Assembly: GCF_014656195.1 (NCBI RefSeq)
Contig: NZ_BNBY01000017.1
Location: forward strand, 62,001-126,000
DNA: 64,000 nucleotides
DNA from: Kitasatospora xanthocidica
GTDB taxonomy: Bacteria > Actinomycetota > Actinomycetes > Streptomycetales > Streptomycetaceae
Reading direction: 5' to 3'
Made by a program: the position numbers and the translations under genes. The notes under the pieces are model-generated. The model made no database searches and was not told where the DNA came from. It was given only the letters and a program-made list of their open reading frames with translations. Positions 24,046 to 33,215 of the stretch are shown one piece after another; the stretch's first letter is position 1; each line of letters starts with the position of its first letter.

Positions 24046-25031
24046 CAGTACCTCACTCTCGGGTCGACGAACGCGTAGAGCAGGTCGACCAGCAGGTTCG
24101 CCGCGACGATGAAGAAGGCCGCGAGCAGGGTCACACCGAGGATGACGGGCTGGTCGGAGCGGCCCAGGCCGTCGTAGAACAGTCGGCCGACGCCGGGCAG
24201 GCCGAAGATGGACTCGGTGATGACGGCCCCGGCCAGCAGGCCGCCGAGGTCCATGCCGAAGATGGTCAGGATCGGCGTCATCCCGGCCCGCAGCCCGTGC
24301 TTGACCGTGACGGTCCGCGCCGGCAGGCCCTTGGCCCGGGCGGTGCGGATGTACGGCTCGGACATCGCCTCGATCATCGAGTTGCGGCTCTGCCGGGCGT
24401 ACATGGCCGCGTACAGCAGGGCCAGGGCGGTCCACGGCAGCAGCAGGTTGGAGGCCCAGGCGAAGGGGTTCTCGGTGAACTGGTGGTACGCCGGGTAGGG
24501 CAGCAGTCCGGCCGTCCTGACGACGCCCCAGATCAGCATGATCGAGGTGAAGTAGACCGGCAGCGAGGCGGTGCCGACGGAGACCACCATCAGCGTCCGG
24601 TCGAGCGGCCTGCCCTTGCGCAGGGCCGAGGTGACGCCCGCGCCGAGGCCGAGGACCAGCCAGAGCGCGGCCGCGCCGAGGGCCAGCGACACGGAGACCG
24701 GCAGCCGGTCGGTCAGCAGGTCCCACACCGGCAGCCCGTACTCGTAGGAGTAGCCGAGGCAGGGGAAGCCGCAGTGCACGGCGCTGGGGCCGGAGCCGTA
24801 GTCGCGGCCTGCGAAGATGCCGCCGAGGTAGGCCAGGAACTGGTCCCAGACCGGCTTGTCCAGGCCCATCGCGGCCTTGACGTCGGCCAGCCGCTCGGGG
24901 CTGCAGGTCTTGCCGCAGGCCGCCGCGGCCGGGTCGTTGGGCAGCAGGTAGAAGATGGTGAAGGTGATGGCGCAGATGGCGAGCAGGATGCCCGCCACGC
25001 CGAGCAGTCGGCGGCCGAGGTAGAGGATCAC
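24045..25031 (-). CDS. Peptide ABC transporter permease (DppB/OppB-type)
   Basis: 328-residue permease with an N-terminal helix (LLGVAGILLAICAITFTIFYLLP), an extracytoplasmic loop and five further helices. The binding-protein-dependent transport (EAA) loop is PYIRTARAKGLPARTVTVKHGLRAGM. The loop after TM1 has cysteines (ACGKTC, HCGFPC) that could form disulfides outside, a less common trait. GTG at 25031 overlaps the TGA of the upstream permease (GTGA). Confidence 0.93.
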   Translation of the reverse strand: MILYLGRRLLGVAGILLAICAITFTIFYLLPNDPAAAACGKTCSPERLADVKAAMGLDKPVWDQFLAYLGGIFAGRDYGSGPSAVHCGFPCLGYSYEYGLPVWDLLTDRLPVSVSLALGAAALWLVLGLGAGVTSALRKGRPLDRTLMVVSVGTASLPVYFTSIMLIWGVVRTAGLLPYPAYHQFTENPFAWASNLLLPWTALALLYAAMYARQSRNSMIEAMSEPYIRTARAKGLPARTVTVKHGLRAGMTPILTIFGMDLGGLLAGAVITESIFGLPGVGRLFYDGLGRSDQPVILGVTLLAAFFIVAANLLVDLLYAFVDPRVRY

Positions 25032-26002
25032 GACCGGCCTCCCCGGGGGTCGAGGATGTCGCGCAGCGCGTCCCCGAGCAGGGTGAAGGCGAGCACGGCG
25101 AGGAACAGGAAGGCGGTCGGGATCAGGAAGTAGGTCGGGTCGGTCTCGTAGTGCACGATGCTCTCGGCGATCATCTGGCCCCAGGACGGGGTCGGCGGGC
25201 GGACGCCCACGCCGAGGTAGCTGAGCGCGGCCTCGGTGGCGATCATGCCGGGGATGAGCAGCGTGGTGTAGGCGATGATCGGGCCGGAGACGTTCGGCAG
25301 GATCTCCCGGGTGAGGATCCGCCAGGAGCGGGCGCCGCCGACCTTGGCGGCCTCGACGTACTCGCGGTGCTTGAGGGAGAGGGTCTGGCCGCGGACCACC
25401 CGGGCGATGCCGGGCCAGGTGAACAGCCCGATCACCAGGGTGATCAGCAGGATCCGGTTGACGTCCTTGGCCACCGACATCATCGCGATCATGAAGATCA
25501 GCGAGGGGAAGGACATCGTGAGGTCCATCAGCCGGGACAGCAGCGTGTCGGTGCGGCCGCCGAAGTAGCCGGCCGCGATCCCGGCCAGGGTGCCGGCGAC
25601 CACGACGACCGCGGTCGCGGTGAACGCGATCAGCAGGGACACCTGACCGCCGTGCAGCACCCGGGCGAACAGGTCGCGCCCGGTGATCGGCTCGACGCCC
25701 AGCCAGTGCCGGGCGCTGATGCCGCCGAAGTCGCCCCGGGGCAGGCCGCCCAGGTAGGCGTCGACGGCGCGCTTGTCGAACTCCTCGGGGGTCCAGCCGC
25801 CGAGCGAGCTCAGCGGCCCGGCCAGCGCGGCGGCCAGCAGCAGCACGCCGACCGTGATCAGCCCGAACCGGGCCGAGCCCTTGGCCCACAGCTGGTCCCA
25901 GACCAGCCGCCACGGCCCGCGCCCGGCACCCGCCTCGACGCCCGCCTTGGCGCCCGCCGCCGGGGCGTCGGCCACGGCGGAGGGCTCAGTGGTGGTACTC
26001 AT
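25028..26002 (-). CDS. Peptide ABC transporter permease (DppC/OppC-type)
   Basis: 324-residue permease. A cytoplasmic Ala-rich tail precedes TM1 (ARFGLITVGVLLLAAALAGPL). The OppC signature region SARHWLGVEPITGRDLFARVLHGG and the EAA loop HREYVEAAKVGGARSWRILTREILPN are present. The ATG at 26002 is preferred to a GTG two codons upstream. It lies 14 bp after the lipoprotein gene. Pairs with the DppB-type subunit. Confidence 0.93.
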   Translation of the reverse strand: MSTTTEPSAVADAPAAGAKAGVEAGAGRGPWRLVWDQLWAKGSARFGLITVGVLLLAAALAGPLSSLGGWTPEEFDKRAVDAYLGGLPRGDFGGISARHWLGVEPITGRDLFARVLHGGQVSLLIAFTATAVVVVAGTLAGIAAGYFGGRTDTLLSRLMDLTMSFPSLIFMIAMMSVAKDVNRILLITLVIGLFTWPGIARVVRGQTLSLKHREYVEAAKVGGARSWRILTREILPNVSGPIIAYTTLLIPGMIATEAALSYLGVGVRPPTPSWGQMIAESIVHYETDPTYFLIPTAFLFLAVLAFTLLGDALRDILDPRGGRS

Positions 26003-26015
26003 CGGCACCGGCCCC

Positions 26016-27767
26016 TCAGCCCTTGCCCTTGGCGGGGTCCTTGAGGCCGACCACGGCGAGGTCGATCATGCCCGCGTAGCCGGAGTTGCCGAACGCGCCG
26101 GCCACGTTGGTGCCGACCAGCAGGGGGCGGCGCTGCCACATCAGCGGGACGGCCGGGGCCTTCTTCATCAGGTCCTGGTCCAGCTGCTGCCAGGCCTTGT
26201 TGGCCTCGGCCACGTCCGTCATGGCCGCGATCTGGTCCATCCGGTCCATCGTGGCCTGGTCGCGGAACTGGCTGTAGTTGCCCTGGTTGCCCTTCTCCTT
26301 GATGGTGCGGCCGTCGAAGAGGAACGGCAGGAAGGTCGCACCGGACGGGTAGTCGGGGCACCAGCCGTTGATGGTCAGCTCGGGGGCGTTCTTGATGTCG
26401 CCGACGGTGTCGGCGAAGGCGGACGGGTCCGTGGTGTTGACGGTGACCTGCACACCGGCCTTTGCCAGCGACTGCTGGATCGCCTCGGCGCGGGTCTTGT
26501 CGCCGAGCGAGACGGTGAGCGCGACCTTGAGGTCGGTCCTGCCCGCCTCCTTGAGCAGCGCCTTGGCCTTCTCCGGGTCGCCGGCCGCCGGGATCTTCAG
26601 CGGGTCGGAGGTGGCGCCGCCGGTCAGCGACGGCGGCAGGAAGGAGGTCGCCACGTCGGTCACCGCCGGGCCGCCGAAGGCCGTCACCTGGGCCTCGCGG
26701 TCGACCGCCCACATCATCGCCTCGCGCACCTTCGGGTCGTCGAAGGGGGCCTTGGCGGTGTTCAGGTACAGCATGTCGGTGCAGCCGGTCCGCTCGGCCA
26801 CCATGCGGGACTTGACGTCCGCCTTGGGCAGCACCTTGGCGACCGTCTCGTGCTGCATCCAGGGCATGTTGATCGCGTTGGCGTCGGCCCCGTCGCTGGC
26901 GATGATCCGGTCGTCGGCCTGGCCGCCCTTGATGCCCTGGGTCACCACGACCTTGTCCGGGTACGCCTTGCGGACGGTGTCGGTGGCCGGGTCCCAGTTG
27001 GTGTTGCGGACCAGCACCAGCTGCTTGCCGCGGTCGTACGCCTCGATCTTGTACGGGCCGGAGGAGAACGGCCGGGAGTCGTACTGGGTGCCCTTCTCCT
27101 GGGACTGCGGCACCGGGGAGAAGGTCGGCAGGGTGACGGTGTCCGAGAACTCGGCGACCGGGCGCTTCAGGTGGAAGACGATCGTCTTCTCGTCCGGGGT
27201 CTCGATGCTCGCCAGGTGCTCGCCGGTCAGCGGGCCCTTGTAGCTCTCGCCGCCGGCCAGGTACTGCTGCGCGTAGTCGGGGCCGCCGGTGAGGTCCGGG
27301 GAGAAGGACCGCTCGACGTTGTACTTGATGTCGGCGGACTTGATCGGGCTGCCGTCCTCGTACTTGAGGCCGTCCTTCAGCGTGAAGGTCCACACCTTGC
27401 CGCCCTCGGAGGACTTGCCCAGGTCGGTGGCGAGGTCCGGGACGATCTCGCTGCCGGCGGCGCCCGGTTCGGCCTTGAACGTGGTCAGGGTGCGGTAGAG
27501 CAGCCGGGTGCCGAAGTCCATGTGCGGCACCACCCAGTTGCGGGCCGGGTCGAGGTGGGCGAAGTCCTGGTTGGTCAGGACGGTGAGGGTGCCGCCCTTG
27601 GCCGGGGTGCCGCCGACGACCGAGCCGCTCTCCGCGCCCGGGCCCTTGGTGCTGGAGGGTGCCGCGTCGCCGCCGCTGTCGCTCTTGTCGTTCTTGCAGG
27701 CCCCGAGGCCGAGGGTGAGGGTCGCCGCGAGGGCCGCCGCGAGGGCGGCATGGGTGCGCCTGGTCAT
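26016..27767 (-). CDS. Peptide ABC transporter substrate-binding lipoprotein (SBP family 5)
   Basis: 583-residue extracellular binding protein anchored by lipid. The signal peptide LAAALAATLTLGLGAC ends in a lipobox with the modified Cys at about residue 24. The mature part has the family 5 markers DPARNWVVPHMDFGTRLLYRTL, GLKYEDGSPIKSADIKYNVERSF and LNTAKAPFDDPKVREAMMWAVDREA. Start ATG at 27767 behind GGAG. First gene of the importer operon. Motif site C lies in the 165-bp divergent region with the Xaa-Pro aminopeptidase gene, which suggests import of proline-containing peptides. Confidence 0.94.
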   Translation of the reverse strand: MTRRTHAALAAALAATLTLGLGACKNDKSDSGGDAAPSSTKGPGAESGSVVGGTPAKGGTLTVLTNQDFAHLDPARNWVVPHMDFGTRLLYRTLTTFKAEPGAAGSEIVPDLATDLGKSSEGGKVWTFTLKDGLKYEDGSPIKSADIKYNVERSFSPDLTGGPDYAQQYLAGGESYKGPLTGEHLASIETPDEKTIVFHLKRPVAEFSDTVTLPTFSPVPQSQEKGTQYDSRPFSSGPYKIEAYDRGKQLVLVRNTNWDPATDTVRKAYPDKVVVTQGIKGGQADDRIIASDGADANAINMPWMQHETVAKVLPKADVKSRMVAERTGCTDMLYLNTAKAPFDDPKVREAMMWAVDREAQVTAFGGPAVTDVATSFLPPSLTGGATSDPLKIPAAGDPEKAKALLKEAGRTDLKVALTVSLGDKTRAEAIQQSLAKAGVQVTVNTTDPSAFADTVGDIKNAPELTINGWCPDYPSGATFLPFLFDGRTIKEKGNQGNYSQFRDQATMDRMDQIAAMTDVAEANKAWQQLDQDLMKKAPAVPLMWQRRPLLVGTNVAGAFGNSGYAGMIDLAVVGLKDPAKGKG

Positions 27768-27825
27768 GTTGCAACTCCGCTGTGGGGGGCCTGATCTGGC
27801 CGCTCCGCTGTGTGACCCGTAACAT

Positions 27826-27843
27826 AGTAATGTGAAATTGCAC
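27826..27843 (+). promoter_or_regulatory. Regulon motif site C (Xaa-Pro aminopeptidase/peptide importer)
   Basis: AGTAATGTGAAATTGCAC, read towards the aminopeptidase. On the opposite strand the adjoining bases offer TACTAT as a -10 for the importer operon. Matches the consensus at about 14 of 18 positions. Confidence 0.62.
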
Positions 27844-27932
27844 TGCACAAGAGGTGACGCCACCCGTTACCGAGCTGTGTCCGTGCCCACCCCGCCCCGA
27901 ACATCTCCCCAGCCCCGCCTAGGAGTTCACCG

Positions 27933-29402
27933 GTGACCCTCCCCCCGGCCGGCCTCAACACCGGCAGCCACGACCTCCCCGTCTCCCCCGCCCTCGCCGC
28001 CTTCATGGGCACCCGCTGGGCCGCCACCCCCCTCCCCGCCGACCGGCGCGTCCCCGGACACGACCGCTTCCCCGGCCGCCGCGCCCGCCTCTCCGCCGCC
28101 TTCCCCGGCGAACGGCTCCTCGTCCCCGCCGGCCGGCTCAAGGTCCGCTGCAACGACCTCGACCACCGCTTCCGCCCGCACAGCGCGTACGTCTGGCTCA
28201 CCGGACTCACCGGCGAGGACCAGGCCGACCACGTCCTCGTCCTCGAACCGGCCGGCCCCGAAGGCCACGAACCCGTCCTCTACCTGCGCCCCCGCTCGCC
28301 GCGCGACGGCGGCGAGTTCTACCGTGACCGCCGCTACGGCGAGTTCTGGGTCGGCGCCCGGCCCGACCTCGCCGAAGCCGCCCGGCTCACCGGCATCCGC
28401 ACCGAACACCTCGACGACCTCGGCAAACTGCTCTCCGGCCCCCAGCCGCCCACCCGCGTCCTGGCCGGCACCGACGCCCTGGTCGACGAGGCCACCGGAC
28501 GGCGCGCCACCGCCGGACACCCCGCCGCCACCACCGCGGACGGCGAACTGGCCGCGGTGCTCTCCGAGTTGCGCCTGGTCAAGGACGAATGGGAGATCGG
28601 CCAGCTGCAACTCGCCGTCGACCACACCGTCACCGGCTTCGAGGACGTCGTCCGCGCCCTGCCCACCGCCCTGCGCCACCACCGCGGCGAACGCTGGATC
28701 GAAGGCGTCTTCGACCTGCGCGCCCGCGCCGAGGGCAACGGCACCGCCTACACCACCATCGCCGCCTCCGGCGCCCACGCCTGCGTCCTGCACTGGATCC
28801 GCAACGACGGCGCCCTCGACCCGAACGCCCTGCTCCTGCTGGACGCCGGCGTCGAAACCGACACCCTCTACGCCGCCGACATCACCCGCACCCTCCCCCT
28901 CGGCGGCACCTTCACCCCCGTCCAGCGCCAGGCCTACGACCTCGTCCTCGCCGCCCAGAGCGCCGGCATCGCCGCCCTGCGCCCCGGCGCCCGCTTCCGC
29001 GACTTCCACCGCGCGGCCATGCGGGTCATCGCCGAAGGCCTCGCCGACTGGGGCGTCCTGCGCATCCCCGCCGAAGAGGCCCTCGCCGAGGACAACGGCC
29101 TCTACCGCCGCTACACCCTCTGCGGCAGCGGCCACATGCTCGGCCTCGACTACCACGACTGCGCCAAGTCCCGCGCCGACCGCTACCTCGACGGAACCCT
29201 CGAAGCCGGCATGGTCCTCACCGTCGAACCCGGCCTCTACCTCCAGCCCGACGACGAAACCCTCCCCGTCGAACTCCGCGGCCTCGGCATCCGCATCGAG
29301 GACGACCTGGTGATCACCGAGGACGGCGCCCACCTGATGTCGAACGCCCTCCCCCGGACAGCCCCCGACATCGAGTCCTGGATGGCCACCCTGCTCGCCT
29401 GA
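27933..29402 (+). CDS. Xaa-Pro aminopeptidase (M24B, PepP-like)
   Basis: 489-residue dinuclear metallopeptidase that removes an N-terminal residue preceding proline. The N-terminal creatinase-like domain spans about residues 50-190. The catalytic pita-bread domain has metal ligands in LLLLDAGVETDTLYAADITRT, GSGHMLGLDYHD, VLTVEPGLYL and GLGIRIEDDLVI. No signal peptide: cytosolic. GTG start at 27933 with AGGAG site. It faces the peptide importer across motif site C, so uptake and intracellular cleavage of Pro-peptides are probably controlled together. Confidence 0.93.
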   Translation: MTLPPAGLNTGSHDLPVSPALAAFMGTRWAATPLPADRRVPGHDRFPGRRARLSAAFPGERLLVPAGRLKVRCNDLDHRFRPHSAYVWLTGLTGEDQADHVLVLEPAGPEGHEPVLYLRPRSPRDGGEFYRDRRYGEFWVGARPDLAEAARLTGIRTEHLDDLGKLLSGPQPPTRVLAGTDALVDEATGRRATAGHPAATTADGELAAVLSELRLVKDEWEIGQLQLAVDHTVTGFEDVVRALPTALRHHRGERWIEGVFDLRARAEGNGTAYTTIAASGAHACVLHWIRNDGALDPNALLLLDAGVETDTLYAADITRTLPLGGTFTPVQRQAYDLVLAAQSAGIAALRPGARFRDFHRAAMRVIAEGLADWGVLRIPAEEALAEDNGLYRRYTLCGSGHMLGLDYHDCAKSRADRYLDGTLEAGMVLTVEPGLYLQPDDETLPVELRGLGIRIEDDLVITEDGAHLMSNALPRTAPDIESWMATLLA

Positions 29403-29410
29403 GGGAGGGG

Positions 29411-29440
29411 GCGGACGATCAAGCCACCTTGATCGTCCGC
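29411..29440. terminator. Bidirectional terminator hairpin
   Basis: Arms GCGGACGATCAAG (29411-29423) and CTTGATCGTCCGC (29428-29440) with loop CCAC, between the convergent aminopeptidase and antitoxin genes; it overlaps the last antitoxin codons. Confidence 0.75.
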
Positions 29441-29748
29441 TCACCCTGGCGAATGTTGACCTCGACCTCGCCGCCGATGGCAGCGGCGTACGCCCGCAGA
29501 TTGTCCAGGCTGTCGACCTGCCCGTGCTCGATCTGCGACACCCTCGCCTGGCTCACACCGAGCAGCTCAGCCACCTGCTTCTGGGTGAGCCCGGCCTTCC
29601 GCCGCAGCTCCGCGAGCTCATACCCGCGGATTCGGGCCAGGTTCTCCTGCCTGATCCGAGCCCGCTGCGCCTCTGCCTCCGGCGAGGCCAGCCACGGGTT
29701 GATGCGCAGTGCCTCGGCACGAACCTCAGCCCAACTACGACTCGTCAT
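29419..29748 (-). CDS. HigA-like XRE antitoxin
   Basis: 109-residue DNA-binding antitoxin. An N-terminal region probably contacts the toxin. The XRE helix-turn-helix is LRRKAGLTQKQVAELLGVSQARVSQIEHGQ, and the last strand EVEVNIRQGERTIKVA may support dimerisation. The ATG at 29748 overlaps the toxin stop (ATGA). Toxin-first order and domain type fit HigBA. It should bind the promoter upstream of the toxin gene. Confidence 0.88.
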   Translation of the reverse strand: MTSRSWAEVRAEALRINPWLASPEAEAQRARIRQENLARIRGYELAELRRKAGLTQKQVAELLGVSQARVSQIEHGQVDSLDNLRAYAAAIGGEVEVNIRQGERTIKVA

Positions 29749-30116
29749 GCGCGTGCTCCCGTCCGTCGCTCCTCGACGTAAGCCGCGTACCGCTTCTCCG
29801 CCAGGGGGATCGACTCGTCGTACCACTCCGACCAACGGCCGGACTTGTCACCTGCCACGAGGACGATGGCCTCCCGCTCCTGGTCGAACACGAAGAGCAT
29901 GCGCACCTCGCTTCCGCCCGAGGACCCGGGCCTCAGTTCCTTCATATTGTGCAAGCGGCTGCGATGGATCCTGTCCACCATGGGCCGCCCCAGTGTCGGG
30001 CCTTCCACCTCCAGGAGGTCCAGTGCCTGAAGGATGTTGCTCGCGGTCTTGGGATCGTCCTCGCAGATTTGCAAGTACCACTCCTCGAGCTGCGCCACCA
30101 GCGCGATTTCCCACAT
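29745..30116 (-). CDS. HigB/RelE-type toxin (phage Gp49-like family)
   Basis: 123-residue putative ribosome-dependent mRNA endonuclease. The RelE-fold markers are the N-terminal WYLQICEDDPKTASNILQAL, the segment RPMVDRIHRSRLHNMKELRPG with conserved Lys/Glu-Leu-Arg, and EVRMLFVFDQEREAIVLVAGDKSG. GC content and codon use are less extreme than in neighbouring genes, consistent with transfer. Start ATG at 30116, coupled to the antitoxin gene. Confidence 0.87.
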   Translation of the reverse strand: MWEIALVAQLEEWYLQICEDDPKTASNILQALDLLEVEGPTLGRPMVDRIHRSRLHNMKELRPGSSGGSEVRMLFVFDQEREAIVLVAGDKSGRWSEWYDESIPLAEKRYAAYVEERRTGARA

Positions 30117-30123
30117 GGGACAG

Positions 30124-30143
30124 ACTTAAGTCGCTGCTTATAA
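30124..30143 (-). promoter_or_regulatory. HigBA promoter with ACTTAAGT dyad
   Basis: The AT-rich leader holds TTATAA (30138-30143), a good -10 on the minus strand, and the perfect 8-base palindrome ACTTAAGT (30124-30131) eight bases before the toxin start. A likely antitoxin binding site (inference). Confidence 0.55.
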
Positions 30144-30216
30144 CCTACCGCGCGCTTTCCCACTCAATCCACCGCTGCGAGGGATGACACTCCGCCGCCC
30201 GCGCGCCCCGAGCGCG

Positions 30217-31239
30217 CTACCCCCGCGCGGCCTGCCAGAGCTGGGCGACGATCCGCTCCGCCGGGCCCGTGCGGGCCAGGTGGTGGGCGGTGCCGGCCCA
30301 GAGGTGCATGGCCGTGGTGTCGCCGCGGCGGGTGGCGGCGGTGCGGAGCGGGGCGGTGAGGTGGTGGACCTCGGGGTAGGCGGGCGGGGCGTACGGGCCG
30401 TGGCGGTCGATGAAGGCGTTGCGCAGGCCGCGGGCCGGGCGGCCGGTGAAGGCGCGGGTGACGGTGGTCTCCGGGAGGTCGGTGAGTGCCGCCCGGTGCG
30501 CGGCCGAGGCGCCGGACTCGTCGGCGCGCAGCAGGGCCGTCCCCAGCTGCACCGCGACCGCCCCGGCCCGCAGCGCCGCCGCGATCGCCGGGCCGTCGCC
30601 GAGTCCGCCGGCGGCGATCAGCGGCAGCGTCGTCACCGCCCGTACGGCGGGCAGCAGTTCGAGCAGCGGCAGCTCCCCCGGCGGGTCGGTGACCCGGTGA
30701 GTGCCCCGGTGCCCGCCCGCCTCCGGGCCCTGCACGCACAGCGCGTCCATGCCGGTCGCCTCCGCCGCCCGAGCCTCCTCCGGCGTGGTCACGGTGCCGA
30801 CCTGCAGCGTCCCCACCGCGCGCAGCGCGGCCGCCTCCGCCGCCGTGGGCAGCCCGAAGGTGTACGAGACCACCGACACCGGGTCCGCGAGCAGCGCCGC
30901 GAGTTTGGCCTCCCAGTCGTCGCGGTCCGGCCCGATCTCCTCCGGCAGTTGCACCCCCCACCGCTCGGCCTCGGGCCGCAGCCGCTCCCGGTAGGCGGCG
31001 ACGGCCGCCGCGTCCCCGGGCGGCGCCGGGACGAAGAGGTTCACCCCGTACGGCCGGTCGCCCGACTTCCGTACCAGCGCGATCTGTTCGGCCATCGCCG
31101 CGGCGCTCTTGTAGCCCGCCGCGAGGAACCCCAGCCCGCCGGCCCGGTTCACCGCGGCCACCAGTTCGGGCGTGGAGGCGCCGCCGGCCATCGGCGCGGC
31201 GATCACCGGTACGGCGAGCCCGTCGAGACGCACGACCAT
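30217..31239 (-). CDS. Nitronate monooxygenase (NPD family, FMN)
   Basis: 340-residue TIM-barrel flavoprotein oxidising nitronates. Markers: IAAPMAGGASTPELVAAVNRAGGLGFLAAGY at the N-terminus (split here: PMAGGASTPEL, GGLGFLAAGY), VQGPEAGGHRG with the catalytic-type His, LIAAGGLGDG and GAVAVQLGTALL for FMN phosphate. ATG at 31239 with GAGGAG site; an upstream open frame to 31281 lacks similarity. Monocistronic, not obviously connected to neighbours. Family members also include enoyl reductase-like proteins, so the substrate is unproven. Confidence 0.88.
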   Translation of the reverse strand: MVVRLDGLAVPVIAAPMAGGASTPELVAAVNRAGGLGFLAAGYKSAAAMAEQIALVRKSGDRPYGVNLFVPAPPGDAAAVAAYRERLRPEAERWGVQLPEEIGPDRDDWEAKLAALLADPVSVVSYTFGLPTAAEAAALRAVGTLQVGTVTTPEEARAAEATGMDALCVQGPEAGGHRGTHRVTDPPGELPLLELLPAVRAVTTLPLIAAGGLGDGPAIAAALRAGAVAVQLGTALLRADESGASAAHRAALTDLPETTVTRAFTGRPARGLRNAFIDRHGPYAPPAYPEVHHLTAPLRTAATRRGDTTAMHLWAGTAHHLARTGPAERIVAQLWQAARG

Positions 31240-31312
31240 CGGGGCACTCCTCACACGCTGCGGGTACGGACCGTCGCCCACCCTACGCTCGGGTGCCTAA
31301 CTCCGGCCCGCC

Positions 31313-31939
31313 CTACCGGATCAGGCCCCGGCCGCGCGCCTCCCGCACGGCCGCCGTGCGCGAGTCGACGCCCAGCTTGGTGTAGATGTGCACCAGGTGC
31401 GACTTCACCGTGGCCTGGCTCAGGTGCAGCCGCTGGCTGACCTGCTGGTTGGTCAGCCCGTCGGCGACCAGCCCCAGCACCTCGGTCTCCCGGGCGCTGA
31501 GCGCCGCCGCAGGCGTCCGCATCCGTTCCAGCAGCCGGTCGGCGACGCTGGACGCGAGGGCGGAGCGTCCGGCCGCGGCGGCCCGGACGGCCTGGGCCAG
31601 TTCCTCGGGCGGCGCGTCCTTCAGCAGGTACCCGGTGGCGCCGGCCTCCAACGCGGGCAGGGTGTCGGCGTCGGTGTCGTACGTGGTGACGACCAGGACC
31701 CGCGGCGCGCCCGCCCGGGCGGTGATCGCCGCCGTGGCCTGGGCGCCGTTCATCGCCGAGCCGGGCCCGAACTGCAGGTCCATCAGCACCACGTCGACCT
31801 CGGCCTCGGCCGCGAGTTCGACGGCCCGCTCGGCGGTGGCCGCCTCCGCGACGATGGCGAAGTCCGGTTCGCTCTCCAGGACGGCGCGCAGCCCGGCCCG
31901 CACCACCGGGTGGTCGTCGGCGATCAGCAGCCGGATCAC
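31313..31939 (-). CDS. NarL/LuxR-type response regulator
   Basis: 208-residue two-component regulator. Receiver domain: DDHPVVRAGL with acidic pair, phosphoacceptor Asp in DVVLMDLQFGPG (about residue 53), and switch residues in VVTTYDTDADTL and LLKDAPPEEL. The C-terminal LuxR helix-turn-helix is LSARETEVLGLVADGLTNQQ followed by LHLSQATVKSHLVHIYTKLG. GTG start overlaps the kinase stop (GTGA). Probably controls the divergent ABC genes. Confidence 0.93.
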   Translation of the reverse strand: MIRLLIADDHPVVRAGLRAVLESEPDFAIVAEAATAERAVELAAEAEVDVVLMDLQFGPGSAMNGAQATAAITARAGAPRVLVVTTYDTDADTLPALEAGATGYLLKDAPPEELAQAVRAAAAGRSALASSVADRLLERMRTPAAALSARETEVLGLVADGLTNQQVSQRLHLSQATVKSHLVHIYTKLGVDSRTAAVREARGRGLIR

Positions 31940-33141
31940 GACCCGGCCTCCGGGGTGACCGGCAGCTGCACCGCGACCGCCGTGCCCTCGCCGGGCGAGG
32001 ACTCCACCGTGAAGGTGCCGCCGAGCGCCCGGGCACGGGCCCGCATCGAGGGCAGCCCGAATCCGCCGTCCTCGCCGGTGCGGCCCGCGACCGCCCCCGG
32101 GTCGAACCCGGCCCCGTCGTCGACCACGTCCAACGCCACCTCGCCCTCCATGTAGCTGAGTGTCATCTCGGCCCGCTGGGCCTTCGCGTGCCGGACGGCG
32201 TTGCCGAGCGCGGACTGCGCGATCCGCAGCAGCGCGACCTCCTGGGCGGGCGGCAGCCGTACCGGGTCACCGGAGAGGTGCAGCTTCACCGGCAGGCCGC
32301 TCTGCGCGGTCGTGGTGGCGCAGAGCCGTTCCAGGGCGACCGGCAGTGGGTCGCCGTCCAGTGCGGGCGGGGTGAGCGCCCGGACGAACCGCCGGGCCTC
32401 GTCCAGGTTGTCCTGGGCGGCCTGCCGCGCCTGTTCGACGTACCCGGCGGCGGCCTCGGTGCGCTCGGGCAGGGCCCGCTGGGCCGCCCGCAGCAGCAGC
32501 TGGATGGAGCTGAGGCTCTGCGCGAGGGTGTCGTGGATCTCGCGGGCGAGGCGTTCGCGTTCGGCCAGCACCCCGGCGGTGTGGTGGGCGGCGGACAGGT
32601 CGGCGCGGGCGGCGGTGAGTTCGTCGATCAGCCGGCGCCGTTCCTCGCTCTCCCGGTAGAGCGCCTGGTAGCCGAGCACGGTCGCGGTGGCGACGGCCGC
32701 GCCGAGGGCGGGCCCGATGGAGGCGGCGACGCTGAAGCTGTGCTGGTGCCAGGACCAGCCGGCGATCGCCCCGGCGGCGGTGAGGGCGACGGCCGTCAGC
32801 CCGCCGCGCCGCCCGAGCAGGTGGAGTTCCAGGAAGTACAGCGGGAACGCCAGCCAGACCCCGTCCTGGGTGGCGAGCAGCACGCCCGCCCAGGTGACGC
32901 CGAGCAGGGCCAGCCAGAGCGCCGCGGCCCGGCGCGAGCGGCGGACGGCGGCCAGCTGGGGCCCGATCGCGTAGACGGCGCCCATCGCGGTGGCCGCGGC
33001 GGCGACGGCCGCCGGGTCGGCGCCGCGGCCGTCGACGACGGAGCGGGCGACGGCGAGGACGAGCAGGCCCGCCACGAGCAGGTGCAGGCAGACCTGGAGG
33101 ACGCGGGCGACGGGTGTGGTTCTGGATCGTTCGGTCGCCAT
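31936..33141 (-). CDS. Sensor histidine kinase (NarL-cognate, HisKA_3)
   Basis: 401-residue membrane kinase. About five helices occupy residues 12-160. The dimerisation/phosphotransfer helix has the His in LAREIHDTLAQSLSSIQLLL. The ATPase domain has LLRIAQSALGNAVRHAKA (N box) and VVDDGAGFDPG and GLPSMRARARALGG (G boxes). ATG start. Operon with the response regulator; promoter divergent from the ABC transporter genes. Cell-envelope signal likely, as for other kinases paired with FtsX-like transporters. Confidence 0.93.
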   Translation of the reverse strand: MATERSRTTPVARVLQVCLHLLVAGLLVLAVARSVVDGRGADPAAVAAAATAMGAVYAIGPQLAAVRRSRRAAALWLALLGVTWAGVLLATQDGVWLAFPLYFLELHLLGRRGGLTAVALTAAGAIAGWSWHQHSFSVAASIGPALGAAVATATVLGYQALYRESEERRRLIDELTAARADLSAAHHTAGVLAERERLAREIHDTLAQSLSSIQLLLRAAQRALPERTEAAAGYVEQARQAAQDNLDEARRFVRALTPPALDGDPLPVALERLCATTTAQSGLPVKLHLSGDPVRLPPAQEVALLRIAQSALGNAVRHAKAQRAEMTLSYMEGEVALDVVDDGAGFDPGAVAGRTGEDGGFGLPSMRARARALGGTFTVESSPGEGTAVAVQLPVTPEAGS

Positions 33142-33171
33142 CCGTCCAGCCTAGGTTCCGCGCCCGGCTCC

Positions 33172-33215
33172 GGCATCAATCAAAAGGTTGAACTCCGCTT
33201 CTGCCCTTTGATGCC
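33172..33215. promoter_or_regulatory. Inverted repeat in kinase/ABC divergent promoter
   Basis: GGCATCAA (33172-33179) and TTGATGCC (33208-33215), 28 bp apart, centred in the intergenic region. A candidate binding site for the response regulator. Confidence 0.45.
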
